Below are positions 43,659 to 52,714 of a DNA stretch of 64,000 bases, piece after piece. Every line of letters starts with the position of its first letter. The stretch's first letter is position 1. Location: the NCBI RefSeq assembly GCF_030010235.1, contig NZ_JASCRS010000002.1:124001-188000 (forward strand). The letters are read 5' to 3'. The DNA comes from Leucobacter sp. UT-8R-CII-1-4. GTDB taxonomy: Bacteria; Actinomycetota; Actinomycetes; Actinomycetales; Microbacteriaceae. The notes beneath the pieces were generated by a model. It saw nothing but the letters and a program-made list of their open reading frames with translations. It made no database searches and was not told where the DNA came from. The translations under genes and the position numbers were made by a program.

Positions 43659-44567
43659 TTAGGCTGCTGCGTATTCGAGTTCGCCGCGGGTGAGTTCAAG
43701 ATAGGCCTCCTCGAGTGAAGCGGCATCGGTCGACAGTGCGTGCAACACTATGCCGTTGGCCGCGGCAACCTCGCCGACCTCGGCTGCGGTGATACCGTCG
43801 AGCAGTAGTTCATCGCAGTCGCTCTGTTGAGTGCTTCGAGCGCCGCGGGCACGCAGCAATTCTCCGAGCTTGATGGATTGCGGCGACACAACACGCACGG
43901 TTCGCTGACCGCCACCGGCGGCAATCAACTGCGCAATCGGCGCATCGGCGATCAGCGCCCCCCGGCCAAGCACGAGCACGTGGTCTGCGGTTTGCGCCAT
44001 CTCGCTCATCAGGTGGCTTGAGAGCAGCACTGTGCGCCCCTCAGCGGCAAAGGCACGCACAAATTCGCGCACCCAAAGCACTCCGTCAGGGTCGAGTCCG
44101 TTCACCGGCTCGTCGAGTACCAGTACCTGCGGATCGCCGAGCAGCGCTGTGGCAATGCCCAGTCGCTGCCCCATCCCGAGCGAGAACCCGCCGATCCGCT
44201 TGTGCGCGACCGATTCAAGTCCCGTGAGTTCGAGCACCTTATTGACTCGAGTATCACTGATGCTGTGAGTCGCCGCGAGCGCACGAAGGTGGCTGCGGGC
44301 GCTGCGACCGGGGTGCACACCCTTCGCGTCAAGCAGCGCTCCCGCAACACTGAGCGGATTACGATGCTCAGCATATGGTTTGCCCATCACGGTGATGCTG
44401 CCAGAAGTTGGCCGGTCGAGACCCATCAGCATGCGCATGGTCGTAGATTTGCCCGCACCATTTGGGCCAAGAAAACCGATCACCTGACCGGGCTGCAGCG
44501 AAAAACTAATGTCGTTCACTGCAGTCTTGGCGCCATAACGTTTTGTCAGGTTTGTTGCCTCGATCAT
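43659..44567 (-). CDS. ABC exporter ATPase
   Basis: A 302-residue ATPase. Walker A GPNGAGKST (about 35-43), signature FSLGMGQRLGIATALLG, in which LSGGQ is replaced by FSLGMG as in other bacitracin- or daunorubicin-type exporter ATPases, Walker B VLVLDEPVNGLDPDG and LLSSHLMSEMAQTADHV. A C-terminal accessory region (about 215-302) has the beta-rich form seen in DrrA-like ATPases. It is the first gene of the exporter/two-component operon; GAAAGGG upstream is its ribosome-binding site. A palindromic site lies in its leader. Confidence 0.92.
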   Translation of the reverse strand: MIEATNLTKRYGAKTAVNDISFSLQPGQVIGFLGPNGAGKSTTMRMLMGLDRPTSGSITVMGKPYAEHRNPLSVAGALLDAKGVHPGRSARSHLRALAATHSISDTRVNKVLELTGLESVAHKRIGGFSLGMGQRLGIATALLGDPQVLVLDEPVNGLDPDGVLWVREFVRAFAAEGRTVLLSSHLMSEMAQTADHVLVLGRGALIADAPIAQLIAAGGGQRTVRVVSPQSIKLGELLRARGARSTQQSDCDELLLDGITAAEVGEVAAANGIVLHALSTDAASLEEAYLELTRGELEYAAA

Positions 44568-44585
44568 GGTGATCCCTTTCTCAAT

Positions 44586-44600
44586 GGGTCAATTTGACCC
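44586..44600. promoter_or_regulatory. Palindromic operator candidate of the exporter/two-component operon
   Basis: GGGTCAA-T-TTGACCC is a perfect 7-bp inverted repeat around a single central base. It ends 18 bp before the ATPase start (44567), between the start and the presumed promoter. It may be the target of the operon's own LuxR-type regulator, or of another repressor. Confidence 0.5.
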
Positions 44601-44716
44601 GCTGAGACCACGTTATGTTTTGAGGCGCGGCTGACGCGTCGCCCTCAGGTACCGCAGCTATCGTCCCTTTGGATGATCCTGCTCGTCTAGACATTGCACC
44701 AAAGGCGCGAAACCGC

Positions 44717-47700
44717 TTAAACCTCTGGGCCGATCCGCTGCCCCACAACAGCAGAGATGCCGTCTTGACGCATTGAAACGCCATAGAGTGCGTCGGCGAT
44801 TTCCATGGTGCGCTTTTGGTGGGTGATCACGATCAGCTGCGAGTTCTCGCGGAGCGTTTCAAAGACCTGCAACAGCCGGCCAAGGTTGGCGTCATCAAGC
44901 GCGGCCTCAACCTCATCCATGATGTAGAACGGGCTTGGCCGGGCGTGGAAGATTGCGATCAGCCAAGCAACCGCTGCGAGCGAACGCTCACCGCCGCTGA
45001 GCAGCGACAGCCGCTCAACTTTCTTACCTGCCGGCTTCACAGCCATCTCAATACCGGTGTTCAACAGGTCATCTGGGTTTGACAGCTCGATGTGGCCAGA
45101 ACCACCGGGGAACAGGATCGGGAAGACCTCAGCAAAGGCGGCCTGAGTGTCAGTAAACGCCTCAGCGAAAATGCCTTGCATCTTCTCGTCAAGGTCGGCG
45201 ATGATGGCGAGCAGGTCGGAGCGCGTTTTTGCAAGGTCTTGCAGCTGTTCGGCCAAGAAGCTGTGCCGCTGTTCAAGTGCCGCAAACTCTTCGAGTGCGA
45301 GCGGGTTGATCCGGCCGAGTTCCGCAAGGCGCTTCTCGGCTTTCGCGAGGCGGGCCTGCTGCTCGGCGCGGGTGAGCGTTGAGGGATCAAACTCTGGTTT
45401 CTCGGGCGCCTGAGGGGTCTTTGCTGACGCGGGTGCGGCTTGAATGCCAAGTTCTGCGGCGAGTTGCGCTTCAAGCTCACTCGCGAATTCTTGCGGTTCT
45501 GCGGGGGTCTCGGCAGCAGATTCATTAGCGGCAGCTGCGGCTGCACTGGTGGCGGCCGATGATTCAGACGGTGCTGTGCGAGCGTGGGTGCGTGGCCCGT
45601 ACTCGTCGATGAGCACATCTTCGACCAGGCCGAGCTCGTTGCCTGCACGTTCGAGCAGCGCTGACAATTGCAGCTTGCGTTCGTAACTCTTCAGTTCTGC
45701 CCCGTGCACCCGGTCGGTGAGCGATTGCAGTCGGCCACGCAACTCAGATTCTTCTGAGCGAAGCAAGGTCAGCTCTTGGCTGTGTTTTGCGCGTTCCTGT
45801 TCGGCAACTTGCTGGGCTACCCTCGCTTCTGAAAGCGAACGATCACATGATTCGAGGATCGCAGGCAGTTGTTCCGCCACTCGCTCGGCGCGAGCGACCT
45901 GTCGCGCACGCAACACTGCACGTCGCGCTGCCTCTTCGGCAGCGCGGTGCTCGGCTGCCAACTGTTCGGCGAGCATGCGATGAGTTGCTTCTGCCGCGCG
46001 AGCACGCTCACGAGCGGTTTCAAGTTCAAGCCGACGCTCAATTTCAGCGGCACGGGCCCGCTCAAGCTCAGCGAACAGCTCGTCTCGCTGGCTGGCGTCG
46101 AGAATTGGGCGTGGGCGTGCCTCTGCTTCGGCAAAAGTCCGAGCGGCTCGGTCTGCTTCGGTGGCGGCTTCGCTTTCGCTGCCAGCCACTTCGGTGTGGG
46201 CTTGGCGTGCACGTTCTGCCTCACCCTGACCTGCCTCGGCACGCACAGTCAGGCGGTTGCGCTGCTCAGCGACCTCTGCGATACGAGCGTCGGCGGCACG
46301 TAATTCAGCGAAAGAACGCTCCGCAGCAAGTTTTGCGCGCGCCGCTTTTTCACGCAGCTCAGCGAGTGCGGCTTCGGCCTCGGCAATCTCAACGCTGAGG
46401 TTCTCAAGGCGCTGGCTTGCCTGGTCAAGTTCAGCACCAAGCTCAATACGCGACGGAGCAAGTCCCGAGCCGCCAGTGAGGGTGTGCTGCGTCAGCACGT
46501 CGCCGGAGTTTGTGACAATCGTGAAACTCTCGGCTGGCCACTGTTCGCGCAACTTTGAGGCGCCCGCGACAGCTTCGGCAACGTCAGCGGCAAGATAGCT
46601 TCGCGAGAGCAGACCGTACACACCGTCTGGGGCTTCTAGCAGCACCTCGGTGGCGAGCGTAAGCCCAGTGATCTTTGGCGCATCACTTGCGGCGTGCGCC
46701 GACCTCGCAATCACTGTGCGCAGCTGACCAAGGTCACGCTCACGCGCCGAACGCACAATTTCACCGGCGTCGCCTGCCGTCTCAGCGAGTAGCGCATCGC
46801 CGAATACTCCGAGCGCCGCACCGATCGCCGCTTCGTAGCCCTCGACTACGCGAACGTGATCAGCAACTCTGCCGCGAATACCGGCGGGTTCTTCTGCAAG
46901 TAAAGCACCTGAGGCGTCGCGCTGGTCAAGCATTCGCGCGAGGGCGCTCACTCGGGCGTCGAGACCGGCCCGCTCCTGCTCCATGCTGTGCAGCGCGTCG
47001 CGCAGATCGTCACGTGCCTTTTCGGCTTCGCTCTGGGTATCTTGCGCGGCCCGGTATGCGTCATCAAGGCCTGTTTCTGGGGATTCGCTGTCTTCGAGCG
47101 CAGTTAAGAACTCATCGAGGTCGCGTTGTGCAACGGCGGCGCGCTCCTCTGCCTGTTCGGCGGCGACGCTACGGCGTTCTACCTCTTGGCTGACGGCGAG
47201 GCGTTTCTGATCGGCAGCTTGCGCCTGACCTCGCAGCTTCGAAAGCTCAAGATCGTGTTTTGACACGAGTGCACTTTGCGCAGCAATGTGCTCGTCGATC
47301 GCGTCAAGCGACTGCTGGGCACGGCGGGTGGCGTCCCCGGCTTCTTGCCATGAAACTTCAATCGCGGGGATCAGCTCGGTGAGCCGTTCAGCTTCTGCCT
47401 TGGCCTCTTCTACTGACGATTTGCTCAACCGGTTGAGTTGCTCTGGCGCTTCTGCCTGGGTTGCCAAAAAGGTGAGGCGCTGCTGCGTTTGTGACAGCAG
47501 GCCCCGCAAGCGTCCTTGCGATGATTCGAGCGCGACGGTGACCCGCCTTGCGCCATCAAGTTCGTCACTTTGCTGTTCTTGTTCAAGGCGACCTATGCGC
47601 AGTTGTTTTTGCTCAAGTTGCTCTTGCAGCACGATGCGTTCGCTATGTCGCTCGGCTTCGTCTTTCGCAAGTTCGTCTAGCTCTGAACGCAGCCGGGCGA

Positions 47701-48400
47701 CGTCGTCAGCCAGCAGTCGGGCCTTCGCGTCACGCACTTCTGCGGCAATCCCTTGGGCCTGTTTCGCTACCTCAGCCTGGCGCCCGAGCGGCTTCAATTG
47801 ACGACGAATTTCGCCTGCCAGGTCGTTGAGCCTGGTGAGGTTGGTCTCCATGGCGTCAAGTTTGCGCAGCGTGCGCTCTTTGCGGCGACGGTGTTTCAGA
47901 ATGCCAGCTGCCTCTTCAATGAAGCCGCGACGATCTTCGGGGGTGGCTCGCAACACGGCGTCGAGCTGCCCCTGGCCAACAATGACGTGCATTTCGCGGC
48001 CGAGGCCAGAGTCGCTCAGTAGCTCCTGAACATCAAGCAGGCGGCAATTTTCGCCATTGATCGCGTACTCGCTTGAGCCGTTGCGAAAAAGTGTTCGGCT
48101 GATCGTGACTTCGGCGTATTCGATGGGAAGCGCGCCGTCACTATTATCGATGGTCAGCTTTACTTCGGCGCGGCCAAGCGGACCGCGGGTGCTGGTGCCA
48201 GCGAAGATGACGTCTTCCATCTTGCCGCCGCGCAGAGTTTTTGCACCCTGCTCACCCATCACCCAAGCGAGGGCATCGAGCACATTTGATTTGCCTGAGC
48301 CGTTCGGGCCCACGATCGCGGTGACGCCGGGTTCGAACTGAAAAGTGGTTGGCTGAGCGAAGCTCTTGAACCCTTTCAGCGTCAGGCTTTTGAGGTGCAC
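44717..48400 (-). CDS. smc: Chromosome segregation protein SMC
   Basis: A 1227-residue SMC ATPase. N-terminal head: FKSFAQPTTF and Walker A GPNGSGKSN (about 32-40), then a long coiled coil (about 170-500), hinge (about 505-680), return coiled coil, and the C-terminal head with signature LSGGERSLAAVAW and Walker B FYIMDEVEAALDD. The C-terminal coil holds an Ala/Ser/Pro/Glu-rich insert at about residues 935-1005, before LTRAEQQARLAKAEKRLAELG. With ScpA/B, SMC condenses and segregates the chromosome. GGAGGCAGA lies before the ATG at 48400. FtsY, often next to smc, is 10 kb away. Confidence 0.95.
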   Translation of the reverse strand: MHLKSLTLKGFKSFAQPTTFQFEPGVTAIVGPNGSGKSNVLDALAWVMGEQGAKTLRGGKMEDVIFAGTSTRGPLGRAEVKLTIDNSDGALPIEYAEVTISRTLFRNGSSEYAINGENCRLLDVQELLSDSGLGREMHVIVGQGQLDAVLRATPEDRRGFIEEAAGILKHRRRKERTLRKLDAMETNLTRLNDLAGEIRRQLKPLGRQAEVAKQAQGIAAEVRDAKARLLADDVARLRSELDELAKDEAERHSERIVLQEQLEQKQLRIGRLEQEQQSDELDGARRVTVALESSQGRLRGLLSQTQQRLTFLATQAEAPEQLNRLSKSSVEEAKAEAERLTELIPAIEVSWQEAGDATRRAQQSLDAIDEHIAAQSALVSKHDLELSKLRGQAQAADQKRLAVSQEVERRSVAAEQAEERAAVAQRDLDEFLTALEDSESPETGLDDAYRAAQDTQSEAEKARDDLRDALHSMEQERAGLDARVSALARMLDQRDASGALLAEEPAGIRGRVADHVRVVEGYEAAIGAALGVFGDALLAETAGDAGEIVRSARERDLGQLRTVIARSAHAASDAPKITGLTLATEVLLEAPDGVYGLLSRSYLAADVAEAVAGASKLREQWPAESFTIVTNSGDVLTQHTLTGGSGLAPSRIELGAELDQASQRLENLSVEIAEAEAALAELREKAARAKLAAERSFAELRAADARIAEVAEQRNRLTVRAEAGQGEAERARQAHTEVAGSESEAATEADRAARTFAEAEARPRPILDASQRDELFAELERARAAEIERRLELETARERARAAEATHRMLAEQLAAEHRAAEEAARRAVLRARQVARAERVAEQLPAILESCDRSLSEARVAQQVAEQERAKHSQELTLLRSEESELRGRLQSLTDRVHGAELKSYERKLQLSALLERAGNELGLVEDVLIDEYGPRTHARTAPSESSAATSAAAAAANESAAETPAEPQEFASELEAQLAAELGIQAAPASAKTPQAPEKPEFDPSTLTRAEQQARLAKAEKRLAELGRINPLALEEFAALEQRHSFLAEQLQDLAKTRSDLLAIIADLDEKMQGIFAEAFTDTQAAFAEVFPILFPGGSGHIELSNPDDLLNTGIEMAVKPAGKKVERLSLLSGGERSLAAVAWLIAIFHARPSPFYIMDEVEAALDDANLGRLLQVFETLRENSQLIVITHQKRTMEIADALYGVSMRQDGISAVVGQRIGPEV

Positions 48401-48472
48401 TCTGCCTCCTTAGCCGCTACCCGATGAACCTAAGTGTTCACTTTACCGGTTTCACGCCAAGCTGCGCGGTAT

Positions 48473-49117
48473 TCAGATGATGCGGCCAGGCGCGCCTGCG
48501 AGTTCGAGAACCGAGGCTGGCACTGGGATGCCCTCACGCAGATCGGGTGTGGCGGCAATGGTCGCGCTTGGCGGACCAAAGGTCACGACCCCGCCCCAGC
48601 TATCACCAGCAATGTCTTCGTCACCGTCTTCGGCCCAACCCTCAGACACCCGAAGCGACCACTGTTCAATCGGCATTGCGAGCACCGTGGTTGCCGCGAG
48701 TTCTTTCTTTAATGATGGGCGTACCTCGCTGCTTCTGCGTGGGATCAAGCGGTCTGAGAGTGCATCAAGCAGTGCCGATTTTTCGTCGTTTGCCACCGCG
48801 TTAAAGCGCCCGAACAGCATCGCGCTTCGGTAGTTCACTGACGATTCGAAGGTACTTCTCGCTATGACAATTGCGTCAAGCTTTGTGATCTCGACTGTGA
48901 CTTCTTGCCCTTCGATGGCGCGCATCCACTGAGAGCCGGTTGAACCGTGAATCACGAGGCGATTGTTGATCACCGCGTAGGCCGTTGGAAACACAACGGG
49001 TCGGTCGTGCACGATCAGAGCAATATGCGCGAGCACGCTCGATGCGAAAAGTTCGTCTAGAGCTGCGCGTTCTTCGCTCATCTTTTCGGGCATACGCTGC
49101 GATGTCAGTGGGAACAT
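48473..49117 (-). CDS. Pyridoxamine 5'-phosphate oxidase family (FMN-binding) protein
   Basis: A 214-residue protein of the split-barrel flavin fold of the PNPOx superfamily. Its N-terminal half aligns to the general barrel: LDELFASSVLAHIALIVHDRP, VVFPTAYAVINNRLVIHGST, WMRAIEGQEVTVEITKLDAIVI and NYRSAMLFGRFNAV. Members bind FMN, F420 or heme and are not all true oxidases of vitamin B6. AAGAGGA lies five bases before the ATG at 49117. A composite site in its upstream region is shared with the MocR gene 2 kb away, which suggests a link to PLP metabolism. Confidence 0.85.
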   Translation of the reverse strand: MFPLTSQRMPEKMSEERAALDELFASSVLAHIALIVHDRPVVFPTAYAVINNRLVIHGSTGSQWMRAIEGQEVTVEITKLDAIVIARSTFESSVNYRSAMLFGRFNAVANDEKSALLDALSDRLIPRRSSEVRPSLKKELAATTVLAMPIEQWSLRVSEGWAEDGDEDIAGDSWGGVVTFGPPSATIAATPDLREGIPVPASVLELAGAPGRII

Positions 49118-49415
49118 CTGATCCTCTTTTCGTGCATGTTGTCAATGTGACATTCTGCGCGAGAAAGCGGTCCTAGCTAGATACCAGTTTCTGGAGAAAC
49201 TGAAGTACCACTTAGATCCGCAGGTTGCACCTAGGTGAAACGAACGCTCGCTTTCCGAAGCGTTCAACGCTGGATCAGCAAGCACGCCACTCTGCAAACG
49301 ATGAGACATAGCCCAGGAAGCCCTGATATCGTGTAGCCGTGATTTCTTAAGTATCGACTCGTCACCGTGTCTGAGGTATTGACCCCGCGGCGTTTTTTCG
49401 ATCTGCAGGATACTT
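49118..49415. other. Divergent intergenic region between the PNPOx family gene and the ABC-F gene
   Basis: Nearly 300 bp. It contains the composite site at 49167-49213, one ACGCTGGATCAGC near-copy of the window 11-mer (from about 49267), and the GCAGGA ribosome-binding site (49405-49410) of the ABC-F gene. No small gene is evident. Confidence 0.55.
49167..49213. promoter_or_regulatory. Composite operator upstream of the PNPOx family gene (site A)
   Basis: GCGGTCCTAGCTA (49167-49179) and TACCACTT (49206-49213) are separated by 26 bases; both blocks and the distance recur at 51162-51208. The halves are roughly inverted (AAGCGGTCC versus the reverse complement AAGTGGTAC). A palindrome CAGTTTCT-GG-AGAAACTG (49185-49202) lies between them. 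It is 50-96 bp before the start at 49117. Known MocR/PdxR operators contain similar AAGTGG elements; binding here is inferred. Confidence 0.6.
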
Positions 49416-51158
49416 ATGCACAATCATTCTTTTTCACTCCCCCAAACTCATCTTCGAGTTGACGCAATCTCTGTGGTGTTTCCAGACCGCAGAGTGCTCA
49501 CCGATGTCTCGTTTGTAGTTTCTGCGGGCCAACGCATTGGCCTCATAGGCGAAAACGGCTCGGGCAAATCAACCCTGTTGCGAGTTGCAGCAGGGCTCCT
49601 CGAAGCCGATAGCGGCAGTGTGCGCGTTGCTGGCAGCGCTGGAAATTCACCCGCCACCGTCGGCCTCTTGCACCAAGAGACCCCGTTTCGACCGACCGAC
49701 TCAGTGCATCAGGCCCTCGAAACTGCAGTAGCCGAACAGCGCCTCGCACTGCACCGCCTAGATCGAGCAGCCGAAGCTCTCTCAAGTAACCCTGAAAGCC
49801 CTGAAGTCGCAGAAGCGTACGCCGAGGCCCTCGCTGAGGCCGAACGCCTCGACTCATGGAACACCGATGCCAGGCTAGCAAGCATGCTGGCCGGGCTGGG
49901 CCTCAACAGTCTTGACACTGGCCGCCGTACCGACGAGCTCTCCGGCGGGCAACGGGCAAGGCTCGGGCTGGCTTGGTTGCTATTGCGCAGCCCCGATGTG
50001 CTGCTACTCGATGAACCAACGAACCACCTCGACGACGCGGCAATCGAGCATCTCAGACGCGAACTCCATGCTTGGCGCGGCCCAGTGATGTTTGCCAGCC
50101 ACGACCGAAGTTTTCTCGACGAAAACGCGACCGGACTCATCGACCTCGACCCAGCCGCACGGCTTCTCACTCAGATTGATGACGAAGCTGACGAACCAGG
50201 GTCGGGGTACGGAGTCACCGTACACACTGGTAATTACAGCGAGTATTTGGCGGCACGACAAGCGACACGGCTGCGTTGGGAACGGCGATATAACGACGAA
50301 CAGGCAGAGCTGCGCCGCTTGCGGGCCTCGGTTGGGAACAGCCAGATCGTTGGCCACGAAGAGTGGAAACCGCGTTCTGAAACGCGCATGGCTCAGAAAT
50401 TCTATGCCGATCGCAATGCCAAGGTTGTTGCGCGGCGAGTGAACGATGCACGATCACGCCTTGCCGAACTCGAAGCGACACAGATTCGCCGGCCGCCGCA
50501 GGAGCTTCGTTTTGCAGGCATTCAGATTGATGCGGCCGACATTGCTGGTGTGGCAGCAGCGGATGTCGATCCAACGCAACAAGAGGATCTGATCACGGCA
50601 GGTGGACTGAGCATCGCCGGCCGACTTCGCCCCGTCTCGCTGCAACTACAGCAGGATCAAAAGCTGCTCATCACCGGCGCAAACGGAGTCGGCAAATCGA
50701 CACTGTTAAGCATCATCGCTGGCGTGCTCACGGCAGACGAAGGTTCGCTGAGGGTGCAACCGGGCACCAGAGTCGGCATGCTTGGTCAAGATGTGCAGCT
50801 TGCTGACCCGTATCGGCGAGGATCGGCCCGAACCGTCATCGAATGCTATCGAGATGCGCTCGGCGAAAGTCGCGCTCAATTGCAGCCGCTTGCGGGCCTT
50901 GGCCTCATTGCCGAGCGTGATTTTGAACGTCCGGTTGCGAGGTTGAGCCTCGGTCAGCAGCGCAGACTCGAGCTTGCGATCTTGCTCGCGGATCCACCCC
51001 AGTTGTTGCTGCTTGACGAGCCGAGCAATCATCTTTCGCTCACTCTCGTCACCGAGCTTGAGCATGCGATCAGCCAGTACCCGGGCGCCGTTATCGTTGC
51101 CTCTCACGATCGGTGGTTGCGCACACACTGGCAGCACAGCCAGCTCCACCTCGCCTAA
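49416..51158 (+). CDS. ABC-F family ATP-binding protein
   Basis: A 580-residue soluble twin ABC ATPase. Members act at the ribosome, in translation control or antibiotic protection. First domain: GENGSGKST (about 44-52), LSGGQRARLGLAWLL, LLLDEPTNHLDD. Linker about 270-400 with the charged ARRVNDARSRLAELEAT. Second domain: GANGVGKST, LSLGQQRRLELAILL (Leu replaces the second Gly of the usual motif), LLLLDEPSNHLS. No membrane partner is present, as is usual. Whether it protects the ribosome from a drug is not decidable from sequence. The ATG at 49416 follows GCAGGA by five bases. Confidence 0.9.
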   Translation: MHNHSFSLPQTHLRVDAISVVFPDRRVLTDVSFVVSAGQRIGLIGENGSGKSTLLRVAAGLLEADSGSVRVAGSAGNSPATVGLLHQETPFRPTDSVHQALETAVAEQRLALHRLDRAAEALSSNPESPEVAEAYAEALAEAERLDSWNTDARLASMLAGLGLNSLDTGRRTDELSGGQRARLGLAWLLLRSPDVLLLDEPTNHLDDAAIEHLRRELHAWRGPVMFASHDRSFLDENATGLIDLDPAARLLTQIDDEADEPGSGYGVTVHTGNYSEYLAARQATRLRWERRYNDEQAELRRLRASVGNSQIVGHEEWKPRSETRMAQKFYADRNAKVVARRVNDARSRLAELEATQIRRPPQELRFAGIQIDAADIAGVAAADVDPTQQEDLITAGGLSIAGRLRPVSLQLQQDQKLLITGANGVGKSTLLSIIAGVLTADEGSLRVQPGTRVGMLGQDVQLADPYRRGSARTVIECYRDALGESRAQLQPLAGLGLIAERDFERPVARLSLGQQRRLELAILLADPPQLLLLDEPSNHLSLTLVTELEHAISQYPGAVIVASHDRWLRTHWQHSQLHLA

Positions 51159-51161
51159 TAT

Positions 51162-51208
51162 GCGGTCCTAGCTATCACCCAGATTGAGCAAGAATAGAGA
51201 TACCACTT
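51162..51208. promoter_or_regulatory. Composite operator upstream of mocR (site B)
   Basis: GCGGTCCTAGCTA (51162-51174) and TACCACTT (51201-51208) match site A exactly in both blocks and in spacing. The end lies 15 bp before the mocR ATG, and a TAGAGA hexamer (51195-51200), a possible -10, lies between. This suits autoregulation of the MocR protein. Confidence 0.65.
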
Positions 51209-51223
51209 CTCGATTGGACACCC

Positions 51224-52714
51224 ATGCCTCTCACTTCCGTCTGGTTGCAACTCAGTCGCACGAACGAGGTGTCACTCGCGCAGCAGATCGTGCAGCAATT
51301 GCGCGGACATGTGCTCTCGGGGCAGCTAGCCGCGGGCGACACGCTGCCCTCCTCTCGAGCGCTCGCACACGAACTCGGTGTTTCGCGCTCTGTGGTGGTG
51401 CGGGCCTACGAACAATTAAACGGCGAAGGCTACCTCGAAGCATCAGCCGGCTCGGCCACCAGAATCGCAACTGGTGTGCTCCCACTGCTCTCGCACACCG
51501 CGCAGCCCCGAGAGCAAGACGACACGAGCACAAACTATGGCAGAAATGACCCACGCACCCTGCGTCGCACTGCGACCAGGCCCGCCATCGACCTCGGCAC
51601 AGGCAACCCCGTAGCAGGTCTCACCGTGCCAGAAGAGTGGCGCAAAGAAATGCAGCACGCAGCGCGTGCACCGCTCAGTTCATATGCTCCGCTTGCGCAG
51701 GGCGATCCAGCGCTTCGCGAACAAATCGCGACACACGCGAGACGCGCACGCGGGCTCAACTGCAGCGCAGAAGATGTGATCGTGACCTCAGGCACAGTCG
51801 ACGCCCTGCTCCTGATCACCCTGGCGCTCGGTCAACAAGCAAAATGGGGCATGGAAGATCCCGGGTACCAAGAAGCCGCCAGAGTGCTGCGACTTGGCGG
51901 GGCGTTCGTCCAGCCGATCCCACTGCATGCGCAATCGCTCACTCTCGCAGATCTTGATCGGCTAGCAGTTGCATCGCCCTTCGAAACACCAAGCGACCTC
52001 AACGCACTTTTGGTCACGCCAAGCCACCAGTTTCCGCTTGGCGGAGTCATGCCCGCCGCCGAACGCGCAGCACTGCTCGACTGGGCACGAAACAATCGGG
52101 TGCTACTCGTCGAAGACGACTACGACAGCGAATTTAGATACGTTGGATCGGCCCTACCCGCGATCGCCGCCCTCGATCCCGGTGGAGTCGTCGCGCACAT
52201 CGGCAGCCTCAACAAGTCATTCTCACCATCGCTGCGCTGCGGTTACGTAATCACCACCGCCGGCAGTGAAATCTGGCAGAAGCTGATGGCCGCCAAACGC
52301 ACAGTGGGCCAGGCTGTGCCACAGTTCGTGCAAACGGCGACCGCCAGCTTTTTCGAAAGCGGAAGCTTCAGGCGGTATGTGGCCAAAGCGCGCAGAGAGT
52401 ACCGGCATCGTCGGGAGTGTTTGATTCGCGAGCTCGCCTCGGCGGGGCTCGCTTCGCACCTGAGCGGCACCGAAGGCGGGCTGCACGCGATGTTGCAATT
52501 GCCACCCGGAGTACAAGCATCAAACGTTGCGAAACGTCTCGCCGAACACGGTGTACTGGTTGACACCTTGAGCGATTTCACCCAAATAGGCGAGGCCGCG
52601 GAATCAATCGCAATTGGTTATGGCGCAGAACCCACCACACGCCTCGCGGCAGGAGTGCAGGCGCTCATCTCAGTAATTTCTGCCGAAACCAATGCCCAGC
52701 TACATCGCGCGTGA
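51224..52714 (+). CDS. MocR-type GntR/aminotransferase transcriptional regulator
   Basis: A 496-residue PLP-dependent regulator. The N-terminal GntR winged helix (about residues 8-80) has SLAQQIVQQLRGHVLSGQLA, LPSSRALAHELGVSRSVVVRAYEQL and ASAGSATRIA. A linker (about 85-115) is followed by a class I aminotransferase fold (about 120-490): TSGTVDALLLITLALG, LVEDDYDSEFRY, and the PLP Lys in SLNKSFSPSLRCGYV. Such regulators (PdxR, GabR, TauR) sense PLP or amines. The proximity of a PNPOx family gene and a shared operator favour PdxR-like control. The leader has no strong ribosome-binding site. The 3' end overlaps the convergent permease gene by 15 bp. Confidence 0.9.
   Translation: MPLTSVWLQLSRTNEVSLAQQIVQQLRGHVLSGQLAAGDTLPSSRALAHELGVSRSVVVRAYEQLNGEGYLEASAGSATRIATGVLPLLSHTAQPREQDDTSTNYGRNDPRTLRRTATRPAIDLGTGNPVAGLTVPEEWRKEMQHAARAPLSSYAPLAQGDPALREQIATHARRARGLNCSAEDVIVTSGTVDALLLITLALGQQAKWGMEDPGYQEAARVLRLGGAFVQPIPLHAQSLTLADLDRLAVASPFETPSDLNALLVTPSHQFPLGGVMPAAERAALLDWARNNRVLLVEDDYDSEFRYVGSALPAIAALDPGGVVAHIGSLNKSFSPSLRCGYVITTAGSEIWQKLMAAKRTVGQAVPQFVQTATASFFESGSFRRYVAKARREYRHRRECLIRELASAGLASHLSGTEGGLHAMLQLPPGVQASNVAKRLAEHGVLVDTLSDFTQIGEAAESIAIGYGAEPTTRLAAGVQALISVISAETNAQLHRA

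Noticed and set aside
45787..46398. Long plus-strand frames antisense to smc and pheT
   Set aside because: The minus-strand genes are complete and strongly conserved; these frames exist because of G+C-rich codon structure.
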